Shown here: positions 56,231 to 64,000 of the stretch, in pieces
How the letters are laid out: every line of letters begins with the position of its first letter
How positions within the stretch are numbered: position 1 is the first letter of the stretch
Origin: Mytilinidion resinicola
Taxonomy: Eukaryota; Ascomycota; Dothideomycetes; Mytilinidiales; Mytilinidiaceae
Direction: 5' to 3'
DNA length: 64,000 nt
Assembly (NCBI RefSeq): GCF_010093595.1
Contig: NW_022985440.1
Span: 151,215-215,214, forward strand
Translations under genes and position numbers: made by a program
The notes under the pieces: model-generated
Database searches by the model: none
The model's input: the letters and a program-made list of their open reading frames with translations, nothing else
Told to the model about the DNA's origin: nothing

Positions 56231-56965
56231 ATGACGACCGACGCCATTATTCTATCTCTCCCGCCAAGTAGAAGCAATGGCTCTCTATCGTACGCGTGCA
56301 GTGCGACGCCGCCAAGATATAGCAGGCGATTCGTAGCCTACGAATTCACATCTATAAGACAATTGCTGAAGTTTACCTAGAATACCATTTACAGTCAACG
56401 GTGACAACAATTCGGTGCATGAGCTTCTCATCAACCTCAAGAACCAAGCGAGGGCAGCACGACTTTCTCTCAGCAATTCAAGAGAATGACCCTAAGTTCT
56501 CTAGCTACCAGAGGAACAAATTAGCACGCCGGCGCCGTGCTACACCAGCCAAATATCCACCTCACCTTATCGAGCTCATGAACAAATACCGCACACAACG
56601 ACAAGGTACGCTTGCAGCATCTAGAACAGCCACAAGCCAGGCAGCATTCGCTACAACGCTGCAGGGGGTTGAAATCAATACAACACATGCGCCTGCTAGC
56701 ACTAGCAGCAGCACAGGTTCTACAAACCGCCCGCGGCCAGAACCTGGCCTACGGCCCTGCCTCTGCGGGAAATAACATCAGTACAGAGAGTGCCCGTACA
56801 TATGCGAGAATCAACAGCCGCCCAACTGGGAGCCAGATCCTGCCGTAGCAGTACTGGTCCAGCAGAAAGTGGTGATGCAGAGGCCGCACGTGCAGGGACT
56901 GATTCAAAAGTTGCAGAGCAGCAGGCCTACCGCAGGCGCCGTCTCGTGTTTCTAGCTTGGGGGTG
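56231..56965 (+). pseudogene. gag remnant with zinc knuckle and RIP-like stops
   Basis: Codons shifted by stops read QWLSIVRVQCDAAKI, the usual W-hydrophobic-V-x-C-A start of Copia gag; a helical part TIAEVYLEYHLQST; a basic linker KLARRRRATPAKYPP; and finally a CCHC knuckle CLCGK-stop-HQYRECPY. TAG and TAA stops stand where CAG, TGG or CAA are expected, that is C to T on one strand or the other, mostly in CpA context. Confidence 0.6.
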
Positions 56966-57058
56966 ACACTTGGCCGCTGGCGTGGCCCCTACGTAATTAC
57001 TCTTGTTATTCACTCCTTTTCATGTATAGCAGTTCTCTTCAACTGATGTGGGGGGGGG

Positions 57059-57226
57059 TCAGAACGCTACGCTACGAACATCGGCTGTAGAGTACCCAGC
57101 TGAACATCAGCTGTACAGAATCCAGCTGAACTCAGCCGTTGCCCACCCAGGGGGTGGCCCATCTCCTTCTCCTGCTATATGGACAACTAGCTAGACACCT
57201 ACAGAAATCAGAGCAATTCAAACCTG
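57059..57226. repeat. 3' long terminal repeat (diverged)
   Basis: Partner of 55948-56153. It starts right after a G-run that serves as polypurine tract. It is about 40 bases shorter than the left copy because of internal deletions in the CAGCTG-rich part. Confidence 0.7.
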
Positions 57227-58257
57227 ACACAAATGTAACTTGAACGAGAATTTGTTCAGTCAAGGCAATCTTTTTGATCGCTTGAGCCCCAAAACACGGA
57301 CTTGCTCGGGCAACGATCCAAAGCTGACAACTCCTCAGCTCTCCACTACTGCCTCAGAGCGAACCAGCTAGTGGCTGCATACTGACGTACTAGTGTCCAG
57401 CGTCTTCAGCTCTCCACAGATACTTCGAATTGGGTCAGCTGTACTAATTGTATACCAATGTATTTGAGAGCATTGTGCTCGTCAGAGCGCATTCGATTAC
57501 GCAATCAGCATGCATGAAGCACGCCTCTAAATTATCACTGCAGAGAAGCGTATCTTTTTGGAGCTGATCGTACTGTCTAGATACCCAATTAGCTGTCTCT
57601 TGGCTTTACAAACCAAGGGTTGTAGGTACCGTGTTGGCAAGGGTGTTATAGTGCTTTTCATGGACCAATTACGCTCGCAGTCAGTTTACATAAGTTTCAA
57701 ATACTATTGCGTCATTTATGTCTATGTTGCTAACACCTTTCTTCAGCTTGGAGGGCCTCTCTTACATCTCGTGCTTTATTTGACTACAACCATACTGAGC
57801 TAGCACTATTTTGTATTCAAATTTGTAGTATAACAGATACCCACAAATCCTCGGCTCAGCAGATTAGAAGAAAGCTTCAGGACCTACAAAGGGTCTCATG
57901 ATGATATTCTCTCGTCTAGATGAGACACCTTTTGCAAAGCTGAGCAGACAAGTCTGGAAGAGGGGTACCAAATATGCATATGCGCGTCGGGAAACCCTCG
58001 CACCCCACCCGCTCGCTTGCCCGCAATGATGAGTGGCCGCCCAAGGAGTATCGATCCAGCTGTACATTTCAGCTTGACCAGGCCTCAGCTAGCCACTTAC
58101 TGTAGGACAAACGAAGGCTTTATGTGAAGTATTTAAACCCATGATTAACATCGTTCCCAAACGTCCATCATCCACACAATACTCGAATCATCTTTACCAG
58201 TAACCTCATCCATACTTCTTCAGTTCTTCAACTTTGGAACACTTTTCCAATTACACA
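57227..58257. other. spacer with LTR-like fragments and promoter of the next gene
   Basis: No gene seen. Near 58076 the words ACCAGGCCTCAGCTAGCCAC echo a CAGCTG-type repeat also seen near 62780. A TATA-like TATTTAAA lies at 58130-58137. Confidence 0.4.
58130..58137 (+). promoter_or_regulatory. TATA-like box of the 117-aa protein gene
   Basis: TATTTAAA 121 bases ahead of the ATG, followed by a C/A-rich leader with ACACAATG at the start, which is a good fungal start context. Confidence 0.45.
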
Positions 58258-58611
58258 ATGTCTGAGCAACAAGCCAATTCCAAAAAGGTCGACTCGATCA
58301 GGATCCTCATTGACAATCGTCAAAACGCAGGCAGAGAACCCGCAACCTTCTCTGCAGACATCCGTACCGACGGCACTCTCTTCAATTTTGGAAGCGGGTT
58401 CAGTCAGCCACCACTGCTTCCCAACGCTACAAAGCCTATTTTCGCTACCCACATCTCGCACAACAATTCGAATTATATTCTCTCGATTGCATCGGCCGGA
58501 AATGCGACCGCACCTCCTTCGGCGATAGAGGCTGGAGTGCCTGTTGCACTTAATGGAGGTCAGAAGGTCGATATTCAGCAATGGACTATCATGCCGAATC
58601 CCAAGTTTTAA
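58258..58611 (+). CDS. small protein of unknown family, 117 aa
   Basis: Single exon with a strong start context. The protein reads as beta-strand-rich (SIRILIDNRQNAG, TFSADIRTDGTLFNFGSGF, IFATHISHNNSNYILSIAS, PVALNGGQKVDIQQWTIMP) with many Asn and no cysteine, signal peptide or membrane span. The look is that of a compact cytosolic beta-sandwich such as a lectin-like or pleckstrin-unlike small fold, but I cannot name it. It is the only intact-looking gene in the decayed right 12 kb, which makes recent acquisition or a retained accessory function possible. Confidence 0.65.
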   Translation: MSEQQANSKKVDSIRILIDNRQNAGREPATFSADIRTDGTLFNFGSGFSQPPLLPNATKPIFATHISHNNSNYILSIASAGNATAPPSAIEAGVPVALNGGQKVDIQQWTIMPNPKF

Positions 58612-59086
58612 GGCGAGATTTTATAGCTAGCTTTGCGGCTCAGGAAAGAATCCAATATATCGTCTTTATCTTTGGGGAGCCAGGGAACGACACAGTACGC
58701 AGAAGGATTTGAGGACAGCGCTGAAAAGATATCTGGTTTTTCCTAGAAATGAAATAATGACTCGCTTTGCATCTTTTATCTTGAGATCTACTTTTTTGTT
58801 TAACATTCGTAGCCTATAATTGCTAAGAACTGCGTTCAGTATCCATCTCTAACAACTAAATTTTGGCACCAGTAAGAACACAAGTAGAGTGATCAATGTA
58901 TCAATCGGTTGTCCTGAGGATGAAATTTACCATAGGCAGCAATGACTGTCGGATGAGATCAGTCATGAAAAGGGTCAATGACTTGAACAACCCAATAAAG
59001 GTCGTTCATACTGGTACTGCAACTATGATTCATTCAGACAATCACCACATTAGACAATCGATCTTGTTGGAAGGTAAATATGTTAT
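58612..59086. other. spacer, no gene
   Basis: Tail-to-tail stretch between the small plus-strand gene and the HET-type pseudogene. Nothing recognised. Confidence 0.5.
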
Positions 59087-60340
59087 CTAGACGAGCACGA
59101 TCTCTACGCCCTCCTTCTCTACGAGACCACTCATCTCTCCATGCATCAACCCCAACCCACCGTAGAGCTCGCCGCAGAGCTTATGGGTGCCGCCAATTTG
59201 GCTCACAGCTGTGGCAGACCCTACAGGGCGAAGCAAGAAAGGTACCTTTGCGCCACGCAATAGCCAAACATCATCCAGATCTGCCTGAACGCAAGCCGAA
59301 GCCAGCCCAAACCATCGATCAGTAGCAACAGCCCTTCGACCGCGCAGAGCATTCTTGCAACTCTCCGCGAACGTAGTCTTTCGGGGCTCAGCAACGGCAT
59401 CCACCATTGGTTGGAGCTTCTCGAAATCTCCTGATGTACATATGTGCAAGAAGTGCATATATGCATCATTCTCTGCCTGCTTGAAGAGATAGCGATAGTA
59501 GAAGAGGCCTATAGCCAGAGCGATAAAGTCGCTGAGATGTTGTGCCTTGGACAAATCTCTCAAGATCTCGTCGGTTGTGAAGTCCGGCGGGCTGACGTTC
59601 GAGACTTGCAGATTACGCCTGCCAGCGGTAAGGGTAAGACTGAGGGAGCTCAAGACGCTTCAAGCGCGGGTCCCACTTAGAGGAATGGTTATTCTTCAAC
59701 CCCATAGCAGCATTGGCGATCATCCGAGCGACGACGCTCCGGTCCCAGTCGACATCACTGGTCGGAAAGACTAAGGACAACATGCGTTTAATGCGGCCCA
59801 AATTTACGCCACGGACAGCACAAGTGAAGATATTTGCGATCCTTCAGCTTTCTTGCATTGGATCTGAAAGTCTGGACTGGTGCATGCTGAAAAATTCCAC
59901 TCCGATTCTTGGTATGGGACGGGTAGCCAAATGAGAGTGTGTTTCTCGGCAAGATCCCAGCGCGGAATCCAGCTGTTCTACTGAAGATCTTTCCCCTTTT
60001 CGACAAATTGTCTGAGCGCTAGGACCTGAAGGCTACCATCTTTGGTGAGGAGATAGCGAGTCGCGTCAAAGTAGGTATCCCAAAACAATCTCTTTGACGC
60101 GGCATCGTTTGATCTTGGTGGCTTCAGCTCGTCTGGGAGCTGCCCGACTGTAGACAGTCTCTCGTCTCCATATCGGCCTCCACCGAGTTTCTTGTCGAAA
60201 TTCACCATGCCAAAGAGCACGTTGACCTTGTCTTCCGGAAAGCCGCCGACGCGTTTGCGCGTAGCTCTCAGCATCTCCAGAAACGCATAGCCGTCGACGT
60301 AGTTGCGAGAATAATAGTAAACACACATCGCCGCTTCAAT
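59087..60340 (-). pseudogene. C-terminal part of a HET-type (heterokaryon incompatibility) gene, disrupted
   Basis: Read on minus, the sequence begins with ATRKRVGGFPEDKVNVLFGM, the post-HET-domain phrase in which DPRDK-VFGLLG is usual, then ATRYLLTKDGSLQVLALRQF. A TAG follows at 59978-59980 where CAG is expected. SWIPRWDLAEK continues, then one base is missing near 59830, and the frame moves to VNLGRIKRMLSLVFP. The last exon-like part (59653-59087) carries RWFGLASA, LLRGAKVPFLLRP and LYGGLGLMHGEM, the typical C-terminal block of HET proteins. The N-terminal HET domain itself is absent. Non-functional. Confidence 0.7.
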
Positions 60341-60878
60341 TGATGCCGACGAGTTTAGACCTGGGCTTGTAAAACCTCCACCGGTCGTCGTTGGACTTAG
60401 GGCTCCCGGGTCGCCATGCCTGGGGCCTATTGTGTTGGGGAAATTGGAGGGATTGACCGAATTGGCAACACGACTAAAGGCACGCAGGCATTGCAGCACC
60501 TGAGCGGGGTCCTTCGACTCGTAAAGATCGACTGGCATGTTCAAGGGTGCCATCTCACAGGCCCTCAGGAAATGAGAGATGTTCTCCATTTGTATGAAGG
60601 GCATGGCAGACTTTTTGTATTTGATGCCAGGATTAGGCACGGCAAGATTGACAAGCCTACGGTAATTAGCTACTGTAGTGAATCTTCCAAATAAAATATT
60701 CAGGCGGCCTACCTGCACAATATGACCCCATCTTTCAGCCCATCCAGAAGGTCCCCGACCGGCAAGCGCTCGCCCAAGACGTCCTCTATCCAATTCCGTG
60801 CCTCCTTCGCAGCTGTGGTGTGTATCTGTCCATGCGCAGCTTCCTCATATCCCGATCCAGCGACGTGACAGATGCCAT
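60341..60878 (-). pseudogene. transgelin/Scp1-like calponin-homology fragment, frameshifted
   Basis: ATG at 60878 reads MASVTSLDRDMRKLRMDRYT, the start of fungal Scp1/transgelin actin-bundling proteins. One base is missing at about 60812; the next frame continues AAKEARNWIEDVLGERLP and DGVILC. A 56-nt intron (60712-60657) follows, then RLVNLAVPNPGIKYKKSAMP and QMENISHFLRACE. The segment corresponding to PPHDRFLT before VDLYESKDPAQVLQCL is missing (8 codons). After ALSPTTTGGG the reading frame passes without a stop into the HET-type remnant. A working copy presumably exists elsewhere in the genome; this one is a decayed duplicate. Confidence 0.72.
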
Positions 60879-62129
60879 ACTAGGCGAAATAGGCGTAGGT
60901 CGTTTTCGGCTGAAGTTAGGCGCTTGGGTTGGCCGAATGTGTTAGTAACAGTAATCTGCTGCTTCGAGCCGTGGCAATTCTTATGCGCCTCCTTGGTTTC
61001 AGCTCAGAATGTATGTAGGCGCCGTGGAGCGAGGGGAATGCAAAAGATGTCCTGGCGGTATACAAAAGGTCGAATCTTTGGTGGTGGGGGCCCTGACTGA
61101 TGCAACTACCGTAACGTCACCCGCCTGCGCCTCCAACATTTGTCGTATGCAAAATAGCGCAATATACATCTCTTTGTACGTGCTCGCTTCGTTCGATCTT
61201 TATATATACGGATCCTCTATAGGAAGCTCTCTAAGCTTCCTTAAGGATTCGTCTCTCTTCGTCTCTCTTCGTCTCTCTCTCGGCCCGAATTAAGCTAGTT
61301 ATTATTAGTTCTCTCGCTAAGCTCTCTATTATAACTTTCCTTTTGCACTACGCATAGAAAACTAGCACTAGAAATAAAAGAGAGTAAAGAAGCGCACATA
61401 TATAGCTAGAGGAGGTGTTCTATTAGCGGTAGAAGAGGCCTCTTGTAAATAAGCTGCCTAGATAGGAACAGTAGAGGGGTAAGAAAGGTAGCAGCGAAGC
61501 GACCGCAGCGTGTAAAATTAAAGTGTAGTATGTGCGAATTGACTAAACATATGTTCCAACCCGTAATACCGACCAGCCGATTACTGCGGTAATCGAGGAA
61601 GCAAGTAAGCAGATCAGATTGGTTACGCATAATCTGCATACAGGACAGGACCTGGGGGAACGAGGGTCCGGCGCCTTGGGGTGTTGGATTCCCCAGACTA
61701 GCTATGAGGTCACGAGGCCAAGAGGGTCACGTGCTGGCTCGTAGAGCGAGCCAGGAAGCAAATGGTCGCGGATCGCAATGAGCCGCGACGAGCCATAGAT
61801 TTCTTAGGAGTTGTCTTTTGTATGTAAGCACACTCATTCTCGTAGATAGGAACCTCGTGTTCAACTCCAGATTCTTAATAGCACTTGTATTAAGAGTAAC
61901 CCGTCTTATGCCTGAGATTGATTTGCCTTTCCTCTCGAATAATATTGCACCCCAACGAGACCCGGACCAGTATCGTACGTCTATACAGCTAGTGTGTGGT
62001 ATTGAAGAGACAATCCGTTACAACATAATGCACGTACATGCCCTAGATAGTAGGTAACTAGCTACCAGATAGCTATATTAAATATGTTGTATGTAGTTGA
62101 GCAATTTGTATTATATGCACTTGGTAGTA
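60879..62129. other. repeat-rich spacer without genes
   Basis: AT-rich near 61290-61400, with a tandem TCTCTCTTCG unit (three copies, about 61251-61280) and a small palindrome AGGAAGCTCTCTAAGCTTCCT-like near 61220 (arms of 8 bases). The stretch about 61640-62000 has the look of a lone LTR, but I could not find a partner. Confidence 0.35.
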
Positions 62130-62409
62130 CAGGGGGCGCGGCCAAGTTGCATATTCCGGACCCCACCAGCTAACTACGCGAGGCGAGGAACATCAAAACC
62201 ACCAGGTTTTGGTACATTGGAGGAGCTATACCACAACAACTATAACCATCGATTACGATCCAAGTGCGTAGATGTATCTGTCTGTGTCTCTTAGTGATAA
62301 TTATTGAAGAAAACAAATTTATTAACCGATACTGGGTGGTGCGAAGCAACTTTTAAGATTTGGGTGAGATGCTTACGTAACCGGAATATGCACTTGGCCG
62401 CGCCCCTTG
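62130..62409. mobile_element. 280-bp MITE, TA-flanked
   Basis: Terminal inverted repeats of about 30 bases: CAGGGGGCGCGGCCAAGTTG on the left, and on the right the complement of CAAGGGGCGCGGCCAAGTGC; both go on to ATATTCCGG. One mismatch and one indel. TA lies directly outside each end (62128-62129 and 62410-62411). The CAGGG-type end and TA duplication fit the Tc1/mariner/pogo superfamily. The interior has no coding capacity. Confidence 0.85.
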
Positions 62410-63261
62410 TAGGATAGGTAGGTAGGATGCGTGCATAGGCAGCTTGCATGCAGATTATGTTGCTACAAGGCGCTAAGTGTGTAAGAAGCGTGCGCACATC
62501 TCTTATATCGTGCAATTTCCTTCATCGTACTTAGATCTATCCTATAGGATTTCAGATACAACTATGACTGCATGTAGGTTCTTCCTAATTAATTGTCAAA
62601 ATTCAATTCTTATCCAGACTGCTTCAAATATAGATCAAAACTGTATGGGGCCTTAATTCGTGACCCGGGACAGATTTAAGGCCCCTCGCTAATACTTAAC
62701 AGTTTCTAGTGAAGTGTATCCGAGTCTGCGCCACAACCGGTGAGTAAGAGTGATCACACCTGAGGAAAGCTGAGCCGAAGCTGAGCCAGGCCTCAGCCGA
62801 ACTTAGCCACTCCGGCATGTGGTCACATGACCAAATGGGTTAGGCAAGGTGCAGATTGGGGTGTTGAAACAACATGACCGTTTCCACGGCCTCCTGGGCG
62901 CGTTCCTTAATTTGTTTGGTTCCGTGGTAGGTCCTAAATCTCGTATGCGTACAGATTCAGAAACTGCTAACTAGGTAGCTTTGATTCTTAGACGCTCTTT
63001 TACAGCTACCTGTGGTATATCAAGGACTTTTCAAGACTTCTAACAAAATATTCTGGAACAACTGGTAAACTACGGTGGTCTATTAGCATGAAAAGTGCAA
63101 CAACTCTGGTGCCAGCCTTAGATGGTCCTGAGGAGCTTCCTTATCTTTCTCGCTGTTCTTGTTGCTCCGCTCCGCTGCGTCTCTGCCGCATCTCCTCTCT
63201 GATCAATCTTGAGGCGATACGGAGCTGGTTACGAGATTGCGAATCTCATCACTAATGTGGT
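62410..63261. other. spacer with one hairpin, no gene
   Basis: Contains the inverted repeat at 62647-62685 and a CAGCTG-like patch near 62765-62815 (GCTGAGCCAGGCCTCAGCC). The 3' part must hold the promoter of the HET-domain remnant. Confidence 0.4.
62647..62685. repeat. inverted repeat with 10-bp arms
   Basis: GGGGCCTTAA and TTAAGGCCCC are separated by 19 bases around a GACCCGGGAC stretch. Perfect arms. No flanking duplication seen. Confidence 0.6.
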
Positions 63262-64000
63262 GTGCAAGACGACCACAAAGGAACATCCGAAACTGCATAT
63301 CCGTCACTATTGATGGACATCAAAAGCAGGAAACTCGTCTTCCAAGAACATGGAGGGCAACGATATTACTCCTTAAGCTATGTTTACGGCAACACGAATC
63401 CATTCCGCACTACTCGGGAAAGCTTGAGCATGCTGCAGCAGCCTGGAGAGCTGAACAATCCCAAGTTCCCCCTTCCGGTTACCATCAGGGATGCAACGAC
63501 CATCGTTGAGCAGATTGGCGAGAATTATCTCTAGGTGGACTCATTGTGCATCGTGCATGACGACAACGATCTCTTACAGAACGCAATCAAAAGCATGGGG
63601 GAAATTTATCGAAACTCGATTCTGACTATCGCTGTCGTATCAGCATCAGCTGCTTGTGAGTCTATCCCAGGTATCCTTCCCGGATCTCGGCACTGTCTCC
63701 CATGGATGGAGTTGTGTGGTACGCGGATATTCGCTTGTCCAGTTCCTCTACATCTTGATCTAAAAGGGTCAAAATACGAGAGTCGCGCTTGGATATACCA
63801 AGAGCGACTACTTTCTACGCGAGCCCTCTACATTACGAAAAGCATGGCGTATTACCATTGCTCAAAGCATGAGTGGTCGGAACTAAATCCTGTCCTGAGC
63901 TTTTCTTTCAACATGAACCCATTGTATAGAAATAAATCAAGCAGCAGTATTCAGCCCAGAGGCCTCGACGCCCCATGGAAGCGGTCGGAGTGGTTATGTT
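63262..64000 (+). pseudogene. HET-domain gene with in-frame TAG, runs off window
   Basis: One frame runs from about 63262 to the right edge, broken once by TAG at 63532-63534. Before the stop: YYSLSYVYGNTNPF (usually LSYVWG), then LPVTIRDATTIVEQIGENYL. After it: VDSLCIVHDDND, MGEIYRNSILTIA and ESRAWIYQERLLSTRALYIT, the three classic HET-domain blocks. In the family the stop position is Trp (YLWVDSLCI), so TGG to TAG is a one-base, RIP-type change. No good ATG precedes it: the frame opens with GTG. HET proteins trigger cell death after fusion of unlike fungal cells. Confidence 0.8.

Larger units (their letters stand above)
55948..57226 (+). mobile_element. gag-only Copia-like LTR retroelement, about 1.3 kb, decayed
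   Basis: Two direct terminal repeats bound a 0.9-kb interior that contains only a gag-like frame. A poly-G purine tract lies right before the 3' repeat, where the plus-strand primer is expected (57047-57058). No protease, integrase or reverse transcriptase motifs are present, so this is a short non-autonomous form or a deletion derivative. The family call rests on the gag zinc knuckle and repeat arrangement; Copia is favoured over Gypsy but not proved. Confidence 0.65.

Noticed and set aside
61818..62057. 79-codon plus-strand frame in the right-hand repeat-rich spacer
   Set aside because: Lies in LTR-like AT-rich DNA without family features.

Overview
The window is nuclear DNA of a filamentous ascomycete (Pezizomycotina; a Dothideomycete would fit, but the species is not recognised). 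The signs are: intron-containing genes with short introns (46-152 nt, nearly all GT-AG); fungal-only families (Zn2Cys6 regulator, DUF6604, HET, fungal DEF1, extended CECR5-type HAD protein); GH17 and GH18 cell-wall enzymes; and transposon remnants whose stop codons look like repeat-induced point mutation (RIP, CpA to TpA).

Layout. 0-5 kb: an alpha/beta-hydrolase running off the left edge, a conserved hypothetical and a membrane J-domain protein. 5-8.4 kb: gene-poor. 8.4-16 kb: a GH17 glucanase, a GH18 chitinase and an F-box protein. 16.7-20.5 kb: an alpha/beta-hydrolase with one nonsense codon, a small conserved protein and a ten-copy 108-bp tandem array. 20.5-24 kb: a DUF6604 protein, then a second array of the same 108-bp family in opposite orientation. 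24.7-31 kb: housekeeping block (PDI with HDEL, TLC-domain membrane protein, FGGY ribulokinase). 32-37 kb: a frameshifted S10 carboxypeptidase and a Zn2Cys6 regulator. 37-40.5 kb: a 146-bp MITE and decayed F-box-like sequence. 40.5-52 kb: second housekeeping block (F-box protein, aldo-keto reductase, HAD protein, hypothetical, DEF1). 52-64 kb: accessory, repeat-rich DNA with a 17-bp minisatellite, a broken chitin-binding gene beside a Mutator-like element with 9-bp target duplications, a gag-only Copia-like retroelement, a small intact gene, a transgelin/HET chimeric pseudogene, a 280-bp TA-flanked MITE and a HET gene with a Trp-to-stop change.

Function. GH17 and GH18 both act on the cell wall. 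PDI serves oxidative folding in the ER, the route such secreted enzymes take. DEF1, the HAD protein, the ribulokinase and the TLC protein are ordinary conserved genes. Decayed genes are common: alpha/beta-hydrolase, S10 peptidase, F-box fragments, HET twice, transgelin-like, chitin-binding.

The least explained structure is the 108-bp satellite family. It forms two oppositely oriented arrays around one gene, and core-like single copies may lie elsewhere. I could not run alignments or searches. All splice sites were inferred by eye from frame continuity and family conservation.
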